A stretch of 64,000 nt of DNA from Epinephelus fuscoguttatus. Taxonomy: Eukaryota; Chordata; Actinopteri; Perciformes; Serranidae. The DNA lies in contig NC_064762.1 in the NCBI RefSeq assembly GCF_011397635.1, forward strand, positions 22,035,479 to 22,099,478, in the 5' to 3' direction. Under the pieces are notes generated by a model. That model had not been told where the DNA came from. It made no database searches and saw nothing but the letters and a program-made list of their open reading frames with translations. Each line of letters starts with the position of its first letter. Positions within the stretch are counted from its first letter, which is position 1. A program made the position numbers and the translations under genes. This document shows, piece by piece, positions 13,101-23,000 of this stretch.

Positions 13101-15113
13101 AACAAACATTTATGTCATGATATGAGTGATAACACAGGTTATACAGTCTATTGTATACAGATATAAATACAGGTGTGCCTTGGGCATAAAACGTTTAAAA
13201 ACCACTGCACTAGACTGATGTTCACTGATTGTTTTACATACTAAAAATAAATATTGCAAGTCATAAAAAAGAGAATATGCAATTTCTTTGACGACTCAAA
13301 GCAACAAACCTTTCTCAAAGTTTTTAAACAGTACCATGAATAATAATTCCCCCTCTGGGAATGTGTGTGACTTTGATGACCCCTCAAGGCAGATCATATG
13401 TTCGACACAGAAAGACAGTTTGTAAATTGTCTGTTTCTAGCAAAAATATTAATATTGAGTACAAACGGGGATGCACGATATTGATTTTTTTTGCCGATAT
13501 CTATTATGCCGATATATAACAACTTACTTGGCCAATAACTGATACAGATATCGATATATCCACTTTTTTTTCTCCCACTTAATTTCAGTGATCATCAAGT
13601 CTCTTCTGTAATGGAATTAGGGACATATTATTATGTATGTATACTCTTGTTGTGATGCCCCCAGCAGATGGAGATATTAAATGCAATGATTTTCAGAGTA
13701 TGTAAAATTTTTTCATTGTGTAAAATAAAACAAAAAAGCATGTTGGCTGATTCTGATGCCGTGCTGATATTATTGTGCATAATAAGAACAACTTCATAAA
13801 ATCAAGGGATTTAGTTTTTCTTCACCAGAATTTTTTTCCTGACAGTATAATGAAGGCTGTGAATCAGCTTTAGACCATCATACAGTGAGATATGAGGTAA
13901 AAAATTACAACAAAAAATTAATAAAATCATTTTAATTAATAAAATATTTATATTGTTTATAAAAAATATTTAAAAATTAAATAAATAAAATAAAGTAAAA
14001 ATAATTTTAAAAAATAAAATAAAAAAAATAACATAAAAATACATTTAAAAAAATTTAAATGTTAATTTAATTTTAACAAAGTAAACTTTGATAACACTGA
14101 TTTAACGGCAGTGTTTTAAGCGAAGTACAGATTTTAACCTATCTTGTCTGTGTCAGGGAGGTTGATGAAGCTGAAAACTTAAATTAGGTCTGGTGTACTG
14201 TTTGTAACATGTTTTAAATTTTCAGAATATTTTGGTGGCTTGTCAAACATTTCTTAGAGAGTGTGGGGGATCTGAGAAGGTTTGGACTCACGACCTCACT
14301 ATTTTACCTACTGATCCTCATTCATTTTTGATTGTAATGTTCATCTCTAAAGAACTATGGTCAAAATTTGTTATTTTAAGAGGTGCTCTTTAGATGTCTG
14401 TTTCTAAAAAACATATTCCACACACTGTGTTTCATACAGATTAAAGAAAACAATGCCACCCACCTGCAGACTGGCGCTCCTCATCTCCAGGCATGTTGCA
14501 ATCTTTCCTAAAGTTTTCTAAAAAAAAAAAAAAAAAAGAAAGAAAGAAACCCACTTCTTAGTTAATGTAGAATCCCTAACTTGTCTGTGCAGAGGTTACA
14601 GAGACACTTAATGATTACCTTCTGCTCCTCTGTGAAGTCTGATGAGTTTGTAGACTGGACCTCTTTCTGCAGCTGCCTCGCCAAACTAGAGAACACAGAG
14701 GTGAGTTAATGCTTTGCAGCAAACTTCTTGTAATGTATGGTGACTTCATCGTGTATACCTGCGCCCCCTTCTGGTCACAAACAGAAGAAGTCATGACTTA
14801 TATTTCATATTATTAATGCAATTTCATACAAAACAACAATTAGCAGACAGAGCAGATCACATCAGTAAAAAATGTGCAGACAAGATCTTGTGTGTGAACA
14901 GGAAATATTACTCAGTGAGCAGATGAAAACCCACCCATAACAATAAGAGGGTGTGGCTGACTATTTCTCAATACTCTGAGGGAATATTGGCCCCGTTTCT
15001 GCACTGCATGACACAAAATGAAACACACTGCACACAGCTCTGGATGCTTTCTCCATGACAGGACTCTCCCTGCACTCAGACTGCTGCCTGAATGAGTCTG
15101 GGGTGCAACATCC

Positions 15114-15179
<66 letters not shown>

Positions 15180-15522
15180 GCGACTGTGCTGCTGCCTCTG
15201 CAACTGCCACATCACGTCATGGATGGGTAGGGTTTGTTTACTGCTGTGAGGAGCTGACTGACAGCTCACAGGCTCCAACTTCTTGTGAAGCACCGTGCAG
15301 CCACTGTCTCGTACATGCCGTTATCTCCCTGCACATTCAAGGATTCAAACAGAAGCAGAAGCATGGATGAAGCAGCTGTGTGACAGGCAGGACACACATG
15401 TTGAATGCAACTTACATTTGGTACTCATCTATAGCCTCCACTAATTGTCCCCACGAGTCAAAGTCTGTGCCTTTCCTAAAACTGGCGTGCCATTTCTGAA
15501 TAGTCTTGTTGACATCAGACAT
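7192..15522 (-). CDS. aida: AIDA, axin interactor, dorsalization-associated protein
   Basis: Ten coding exons on the minus strand join in phase: 15416-15522 (start ATG), 14619-14685, 14464-14517, 12319-12373, 12163-12226, 11952-12055, 9805-9927, 9569-9691, 7391-7508 and 7192-7291 (stop). They sum to 915 bp or 304 residues, against about 306 in human AIDA. The N-terminal helical domain begins MSDVNKTIQKWHASFRKG and DFDSWGQLVEAIDEYQ, with FTEEQKTLGKIATCLEMR in the third exon. An acidic linker (ENLELEEEEDAAAGAG) follows. The C2-type domain carries LLPRLPSEPGMTLLT, DAGQCIDPYMTISVK, TPVASRKEDTYIHF and YKKPTDFKRKKLQLLTKK. In zebrafish AIDA binds Axin and blocks Axin-driven JNK activation, and the C2 domain binds membranes. 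The gene looks intact. It converges on mia3 and diverges from rnf8. Its introns hold many transposons. Confidence 0.95.
7600..8390. mobile_element. Probable MITE-like interspersed repeat, interrupted
   Basis: The stretch starting TCAGTACGTTTTCATGCAC and ending near ATGTTTACATGTATTTT resembles a fish interspersed repeat I recognise only from general pattern. The block is interrupted by the small CCTAGG-ended MITE at 8017-8169. Boundaries are approximate. Confidence 0.35.
8017..8169. mobile_element. Small MITE with CCTAGGATGGC termini
   Basis: Begins CCTAGGATGGCGAAGGCA and ends TGCCTTTGCCATCCTAGG. The inverted repeat extends about 35 bp with mismatches (CCCTACC / GGTAGG region). It sits in an aida intron inside a larger repeat block. 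Confidence 0.7.
8815..8945. repeat. Fragment of an interspersed fish repeat
   Basis: Contains GAGTTTCTTGAGGACGTTTC followed by ACCTCTCATCCAAGAGGCTT, a segment I recognise as recurrent in fish genomes but cannot assign to a class. Boundaries uncertain. Confidence 0.4.
10286..11635. mobile_element. DNA element with inverted ends, carrying a LINE insertion
   Basis: The left end (AGTACCATAAAGCTTCAATT, AAACGCCCAGGCTC) matches the reverse complement of the right end (GCCCGGGCTTCTAATTGAAG, TTTTATGGTAACT), and AGGCCTG recurs inside both ends. The middle is unassigned and is interrupted by the LINE tail at 11114-11411. No transposase recognised. Confidence 0.6.
11114..11411 (-). mobile_element. 5'-truncated RTE/Rex3-like LINE tail
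   Basis: On the minus strand it encodes the end of a non-LTR reverse transcriptase: RWFGHLIRIPPG, EVFQARPTGRRPRGRPRT and WRDYISHLAWEHLGVPQEEL. A 3' tail of CCCCGGATAAGCGGATGAAA and AAATGGAT follows. AAGGTGT at 11107-11113 and again at 11412-11418 is a probable target duplication. The same protein family appears at 36602-36916. The Rex3/RTE label rests on the tail style and is tentative. Confidence 0.8.
12687..13207. mobile_element. hAT-type non-autonomous element
   Basis: Starts CAATGATTCTCAAATGGTG and ends AACGTTTAAAAACCACTG. Flanks CACTAGTT (12679-12686) and CACTAGAC (13208-13215) form an 8-bp duplication with two differences. The interior is AT-rich and non-coding. It lies in an aida intron. 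Confidence 0.78.
13467..13784. mobile_element. Degenerate MITE-like repeat rich in GATATCG motifs
   Basis: GGGGATGCACGATATTGATT opens the block, followed by repeated CCGATAT motifs; it closes with CCGTGCTGATATTATTGTGCAT. The ends look like decayed inverted repeats. No intact target duplication. Confidence 0.45.
13905..14080. repeat. A/T low-complexity tract
   Basis: Runs of AAAATAAAATAAA-type sequence with no other structure, within an aida intron. Confidence 0.7.
15116..15178. repeat. (CA)n microsatellite in aida intron 1
   Basis: About 31 uninterrupted CA dinucleotides. Apparent reading frames on both strands here are repeat artefacts. Confidence 0.97.
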
Positions 15523-17042
15523 GTTGGCAGGGCGGGTACTCGCGGCGCTCTCAGGGCAGCATAGCCGGGGAGGAGGCTCATCTACGGGGCTTCAGCGGCA
15601 CCAAGCAGCGGCGGCGTCGTCAGCCCGGTTCTCTGCTGTCCGGAGCCGCACGGATACACCAGTGACACCCCGACCAAGCCCTTTCTGCCTGCTCACCCTA
15701 ATATCGCATCCGCAGCAGAGAGGAAGTCCCGCCCGGAGCTCAGGGTGCGCGCGTTTTGGGACGCGGGGTCGCTCGAGTAGACGGCAACAGGATGTGGACG
15801 TGTTGGTGGTCGCGAGACACTGCTGCAGGAAATCATTTTTTTAAAGGCGCATTTTTTTTTTTTTTATCACCGTTTAAATCAAAATAAATGAGTAAATTAA
15901 ATTTTGTTTTTGTTGTAAATAAAAAAATAAATTAAAAATATTTTTGTTGTAAATAAATATATATATATATGTTAATTAATGATACAAAGATTGTTTTTAA
16001 TAAATATTCATTCCTATAGAAGCAACATTTTATCCAGAGCTGTTAAATAAATGTAGTAAAATATAAAATACAGAATCTGCTTCTAAAATATAATAAGTAG
16101 AAAAAGTATAGGCTAATGGGACTACATACAAGTATTAGTAGTACTCAAATGTATTTCCACCATTTCCATTAATTCCTCCACTGTGTAATTTATTTTAGAA
16201 AATATACACGTATTTATTTATTGATAAAAGTATTAGAAAACAAAACAAAAAAAAACATTTCATAGTACTTAATTACAGAAATATTTTTTGTCATATTGTA
16301 ATCTAATCTATTTTTCAACAAAGAAAAAGAGTATAAAAATAATAAGAAGAAAAACAAGAATAATATATTTTATTTGGAGAGTGCTTTTTATGGTACTCAG
16401 ACACTTTACAAAAGTTAAAAAGGATCATAAAAATATAATACACAATATAATATAATATAAAATATATAGCACACAACATTATTCACACGTAAAAAGCAAT
16501 TTTGAAAATGTGAGAAAATTAAAGAAAAAGAAAACTATTTGTTATTAAATATCTGTACACATGTAGAATTCTTTTTTGTAAGTTTATAATAATATAAATA
16601 ACATAAATAATTTATGGTTTATACATGAAATTTGAATATACACTTTGCCCAGTTTTTGTGACTAGCAGGTTACCATGGTGATTTAAGACTCAGTGGCTTA
16701 ATGTTGCTAATTTCAATATTTATTTAAATAATATTAATATTGATGTCCACCGAGTGAGTGATTAATCTCTCAAGACAGATTCTGCAATTTACATTGTAGA
16801 AAAAAGGTTGTTTTTTTTGTTTGTTTGTTTGTTTTGTTTTGTTTTAACCGATGGATTTCCAGATTGGTGAGTGATTGGTTCAACTCAACTGACGCTTTTA
16901 TTTTGAAAACAAACCATATGTTTTCCGGTTTCGTCGTGTCACTCTCCATCTTGACGCCGTAGTGCAACGTTAGCAATGGAGCAACAACACAGTTAGAGCT
17001 GTGTTTTTATGTCACATTAGCCACTGACAGAATGAGCTAAAG
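15523..17042. promoter_or_regulatory. Divergent aida / rnf8 intergenic region
   Basis: 15523-15800 is GC- and CpG-rich (GGCGGCGTCGTCAGCC, GGACGCGGGGTCGCTCGAG) and fits the aida 5' UTR and promoter. 15845-16760 is strongly AT-rich with no gene. 16900-17042 fits the rnf8 leader. The two start codons are 1.5 kb apart, so separate promoters are as likely as one bidirectional promoter. Transcription starts are not visible. Confidence 0.5.
16976..17040 (+). promoter_or_regulatory. Three tiny upstream ORFs before rnf8
   Basis: ATG at 16976 encodes MEQQHS then stop, ATG at 17009 encodes MSH then stop, and ATG at 17032 encodes MS then stop. The last stop ends two bases before the rnf8 start codon. 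They matter only if transcription begins upstream of 16976, which is not shown. Confidence 0.4.
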
Positions 17043-20000
17043 ATGGACACGTTGACGACAGACTCGTCTGCGGCCGAGGAGGAGGATGAATGTTCAGATT
17101 CAGAGGTTTTATGTTTGATGAGAGTCGGGAGAAATTCAGACTGGCTCCGCTTGTACGAAAACACTGAGGTGCAGAATGCTAATGCTAACTAGCTTGCTAC
17201 ACTTGCCATATATTAACACCAAAACTTGCTCAAGTTCACGGTAGATTCAGATTTCTCACATTAAATATATTCCTTATTCTTTGTTGCATGTTTAGTGTTC
17301 TTTTATATGTTGTTATAAATGTTTTAATGAGCTAAAGGCTGCACAGTGGAAAGCTAACTGACTGTTGGACATGTTTGTTTTGGCTGTGCAGATCACTGTT
17401 GGACGTGGAGTGGATGTAACCCACCAGCTGTTGTCTCCAACATGTCCTCTGATGATCTCCAGGCTGCACTGTATTTTCAAACAAAGGGAAGATGGCCAGT
17501 GGACGGTGACAGACAGGAAGGTAGTGTAACAATCTCTATTATAATTTACATTTTTGTGATATTTCTACACAAATAAATAAGTATTCTCTGGTAAGAAACC
17601 CATAAAAGACTTAAAACCTGAACACATAAAACAATATAGAGACTTGATAAAGCATGAGAAAGGACCTTGCTCTTATAAATGTTGTCTTATATGATGTCAT
17701 AGACAGAAGCTTGAGATTTTGCAAACCAGTAACATCAGCATGTGTGGAAAATACTGTTGCTGCACAAACTTAGATTAAAAGAATGCAGCATATACAGGCA
17801 AAATTTTCCTCCTAAGACTCTGTACATGTAAGCCACAACATTAAGACCACTGACAGAGGAAGTGAATTGCATCATCCGGTCGTAATACAATGTTCTGCTG
17901 GGAAACCACTGGATCCTGCCATTCATATGGATGCCACTTGGCACGCACCACCCACCCAAACACCATTGCAGGCCAAGTACACCCTCTCATGACAATGGCA
18001 CTTCTCAATGTTAGTGTTCCCCCTAGCAAGACAATGCACCATGCCACACTGTAAAAACTGCTCAGGAAAGGCTCAAGAAACATGACAAAGAGCTCAAGGT
18101 GTCAACCTGGCCTCCAAATTCCGCACATGCCAATCAGATTTAGCTTCTGTGGGATGAGACGCTACCCCAGATTTCACAGGTTCATACCTAAACAGGTTGG
18201 AGGCCCCACTGTGGATCAGTTTTGGCTCTGACCTGTTGAGGCATGGACACAGGATCTCTGTGGGTGTCCTGTGGTGTTTGGCACCAGGGCATTGGCAACG
18301 GATCCTTTGAGTCCTGTTGGTTGCGAGGTGGGGTACTGTCAGGTCCCACGGATGATTGATCAGATTTGGATCTGGGGAATTTAGAAGCCAAGTCAATGCC
18401 TTGTGCTTCCATCATACATTTGTACTCTGATTGAACAGAGATCTGACTGTACCTGTAATCTGAGATCAGAAATCAGATTTGGATCTGAGGAATTTAGAGG
18501 CCATCCATCCAGATACATCCATCGCAGTCTTTTTAATACCCAAAAAAAAGGTTTACTGGTGCACAAAGTATTCTAGGGCTGTAAATAACAACATTTGCCA
18601 TCATTAAATAATTGGTAGGTTCTTTTTTTTACTCCTTTAGCTTATAAAATAAGGGTTTTGAGGTGGATCTGGGGAATTTAGATGAACTCCCTTCATACAT
18701 TTGTACTTTGATTGAACAGAGATCTGACTGTACCTATAGCCTGAGATCTCGAGAGTTAATTTTGTTGTGTGTTCCTAGTGCACGGGCTGAGCTGGGGGAA
18801 AAAAGTTTTATGTGCTCTTCTCCTCTCCCTAACCTTCAGAAAGCGTTAAAAGTACATGAATTGTTCTCTCTGCCTGATTTTAAAGCTCTCATAAGTACAG
18901 GGATGAATGAATCGGTTGTTTCTTGTCATTTTGCGTAGGTGTTCCAATATTTAGTCACACAGGATCATTGAAATAAAAGCACAGTTAAATTAATAACTGT
19001 CTGAGAGTATTATTCAAAGCAACTTTATTTTTTTTTGTAAAGTTAGAATACATGGATGAGCTGTTGTTTGACAGCATTAGATTTTACAGGTGTACCTAAT
19101 AAAGTGGTTACTGAGTGTATGTTTTTGATAGCTGCAGCTGTAAAAGACAGTGTTGCTTTTTTACCCTCAGAGTCTCAACGGTGTGTGGGTGAATGGAAAC
19201 CGCATACCTGCTGAAGAGGCCCATCAGCTGAGACTGGGAGACTCCATACAGCTCGGGGTCCCTGTCATTGGAACCAAAGTGGAGTTCGACTACATCCTCG
19301 TCCAGCGGCCCCTCAAAGACATTAAACTCTACCTGACAAAGGGACACAAAGAGGGTGCTAAAGCTGCCCACGTTCCCAAGAAGTCTAAGAGGAAGTTGAC
19401 AGTTGAAGAGGTTGAGCCGTCCACCTCGAAGCCCAAGCTGTACCGCTGCTCCTCTGCAGACAAGTCGTTTGCAAAGCCCTGCCCACTGTCACCGGTGAAA
19501 CGCCAGCAGAGGCTCAGTCACACCCAGCCAGAGGAGACTGGATCCAGCAGACAAGTCCGGGAAATAGACCGGCCCTCAGATGGCTCTAGTGCTCTGTGTG
19601 ACCTGGACAACTTGCAGATGTAAGCCCCAGTCTGTGCCCCACATTCACAGAGCCAAGCATCAGGTTTTCAAAAGATACATCCATCGCAGTTTTTTAAATA
19701 CCCAAAAGGATGTTTGCTGGGTCACAAAGTATTTTACGGCTGTTAATAACCTTTTTTTTTCATCGCTGAACCCCTAAGTTTTATTCACTTGTATTTTTAG
19801 GTACAGCCAGAACATCCTGATGCTGAGGGAGCAGGTGGACGACACCCAGAGGCAGGTCGCCTCACTGGGCGGAGAGCCCCAGCAGGCAGACCCGCTCAGA
19901 GAGGAGCACGTCAGGGAGCTGCAGGGTCAGCTGGAGGCACTCAGAGCCAAAATGCACCGGATGGAGACCTTAGAGAAGTCGTTTAGTGAAACCAAGAGGC

Positions 20001-23000
20001 AGCTGGAGGTGAGAGGTTTGCATTGTGCATTGTGTTTAGTAAAGGGATAGTTCAGGATTTTCTGAAGTAGAGTTTTTGGAGGTCCATATCCATAGTTAGT
20101 ATATTACCTACAGTAAATGTCAGTTAGCAGTTTGGAGAAGCAGGCAGAAGTACTGGCACAGAAGCTAAGCAGTGTACTGCTGTGGATAGTGTTTGCAGCA
20201 AAACTTAGTTAAGCCACCTAAAAAAGTCAGTATCAATTTAAGTGTATGGTATATTAAGACTATTTTCATGGATTTATCTTGCCATTAGACAGCTATTTGC
20301 GACTCAAGGCTGAAGCGTCACATCCATCTATGCTCTCTTCAAAGCCATCAAACTCCTTTAACAACAGTAGTAATTTTACCGTGCAGAACACGGGAGTTGC
20401 TGGTCTACCGCTGCCTCAATTGGTTAGTGTCTTTGTGTTATTGTGTGACTTTGCTAAATCCAAACTAACCCTTTAAAACACTGAAGTCCTACAATAGCAC
20501 AAACAAGCTAACCTACGGAGGCAGAGGTAGACCAGCAGCTCCTGTGGTCTCTGAGGTGAAATGATGTTTTTGTCAAAGGAGTCTGGTCGCTTTGAAGAGA
20601 GCATAGATATCAGGTTCAGTTCCCCATCAGAAAGTGCTGTCCAATAGCCAGGTAAAGCTATAAAAATATTTAGATAGTAGCAGTTTATTTCGAACATGTA
20701 AATAGCCAATGAACAAAATAGTCATACAGTCATCCACACATCTTATCCAAAAAATAATCTCATCTTTATATCCTTATCCAATCATGACAGATATGTTTTG
20801 CTTGGATAAGGATATAAAGATGAGATTATTTGAATTATATTTGAATAAGGTATAGATATATTATATATGATTGATATATATTCTAAGCATAGCGTACACT
20901 TAAATTTATATTAATGGTTTACCTTTTGCTAAGTGGCTAAAATATGTTTAGCTGCTTCCCCCATCCACAGCAGTTCATTGCATAGCTTCTGTGCCAGTAC
21001 CCCAGTCTGCTTCTCCAAACGGGACGCATGGCGACCACCTTCTGCTGTATGTAATCACTGAGTATGAATATCTATCTCATATAAACCCATATCAAAAATT
21101 CTGTCCCTTTAATGACATATAAGCTCACTATTACACACTAGTAAAAGTGGCACTGGTGTCTTTTTTGTAATGTTTGCATGATGATACAAAATACTCTATT
21201 TAATAAAAGTGTCACTGTTTGTGTATGTAGGCTGAGAAAACGCAGCAACAAGAGGAGCTTTTAAAGAAACAGTTGGATGAGGCCTTGCATGAGGTACGTA
21301 GCATAAAACTGGAGCTTGAATTTATTGTGACACCACTAATACAAGCAACCATTGTTTTTTAATTTGTCAAACTGTTTTGGTTTTTTTTGTTTTTAGCAAA
21401 AGAAAGTAATAGATGAACTCGCCCTTTCACGGAAAGGCTTTGAAGAGGTACTCTTGGCCAAAAACAAAGAGCTTGAAGTGACAAAGGTATGACTGTATTT
21501 AAGCATGCTTTTCACATAGTTTGGCATGGCTGTTAACAAAGCTTAATATATTTATTATTGGTTTGTTTTTGCAGGAGGAGAAAGAAAAGGCTCGGGCCCA
21601 AAAAGAGGAAGTAGTTACACAAGTGACTGAAGTTCTGGAGAACGAGCTTCAGTGCATCATCTGCTCCGAGCTCTTCATTGAGGTAGGATTAGGAGTCAAT
21701 TTAGACTGTAATTTACAACTTGTGTTTTCTCTTTGAGTTGCTTCAGAAGATTTCACACTTGTATAGTTAAATCAAACTTTTAAATCTGTATCGATATCGT
21801 CTACAGGCTGTCATCCTGAACTGCGCCCACAGCTTCTGCAGTTACTGCATCAAGCAGTGGCGCAAAAAGAAAGATGAGTGTCCCATCTGCCGACAGAGCA
21901 TCCTCTCCCAGACCCGCTGCCTGGCCCTGGACAACTGCATTGACAGCATGGTGGAAAACCTGAGCCTGGACATGAAGTCGAGGCGGCAGACCCTCATCAC
22001 TGAGAGGAAAGGTGAGAGGTGCGTCACCATCAACAATATCATTAGTATCCATACAGTTAGAGAAGTGTAATTTTTGCTGTTTGTAAAGAGAAACATGAAC
22101 AAGACATTTAACTGAAGGACAAAAAACAAAGTCAACTGGGCCAAGACATTAAGTAATAGATAATAAGACCCAGTTTTTAAATAATGATTAATGCATAACA
22201 CACTGAGCTCAAAGTAAGCTTTCTTTGTTTCAGAAAAGCAACCTTGTGATCGTGATGTCATCCGCTCAGGTCAGTGGACAGCCTTGAAATATGTTGGTGG
22301 TGTGTTAAAGTGAGAACAGGAATCTGTTATGATGGTGTATTTTAAAGCACAGGTCATGGGACTCATCCATGCAGTGCAGACTGGAAATAATCTTACTGCA
22401 GTGTCGCCTCTTACATGTGTTTCTGAGGTTCTTTCAGGTCATATGTTGGGTTAATTGGTATTGCCTCTTCATATCATTATGTTGCACAGAGTTCTCCTTT
22501 AAAAAACTACCTTGGTTTACATTTCTTGTGTCTGATAATAAAGTGAAATCCAATCAAGTAAGGAAACTATAACAAGTCAAACGGAACCAAATCTCTCCCA
22601 GTTGGAGGTCTAAAATGTGCAAAATGGGATTTTCTGTTGCTAGAATTTTTTCAATCAAAACTATAACAAAAGACAGAGCAATGCTGTCATTGCAGTAATT
22701 TCCTACCTTGTAGGATTTCTTTAAAATTCATTGTTGAGGAGGTTTTTACAGGTAGCTGATTTATCCTTAACAGCCTCCTCCTCTCTGAAACAGATAGACC
22801 CGGTGACTTAAACCAGTAAAAACACTGAATAAGTTAGTTTCACATTAAAAATCAGTGTTTCTCCAATGCTGCATTGCTCCTCACAGACGGGCTGCGAGCC
22901 CAGTTCTTGCTAATGTGTGCTCAGCTTGTTTCTCTGATAACTTAAGATCCAGATGCTGGTAAAAACACTGAATAAAGTAGTTTCACATTAAAAAACATCG

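Noticed and set aside
14961-15370. Open frames of 64-110 residues encoding TH or CV repeats
   Set aside because: They are translations of the (CA)n microsatellite in aida intron 1.
15522-17043. Firm call of a shared bidirectional promoter for aida and rnf8
   Set aside because: The starts are 1.5 kb apart with 0.9 kb of AT-rich sequence between two separate candidate leaders, so a shared core promoter is not supported.
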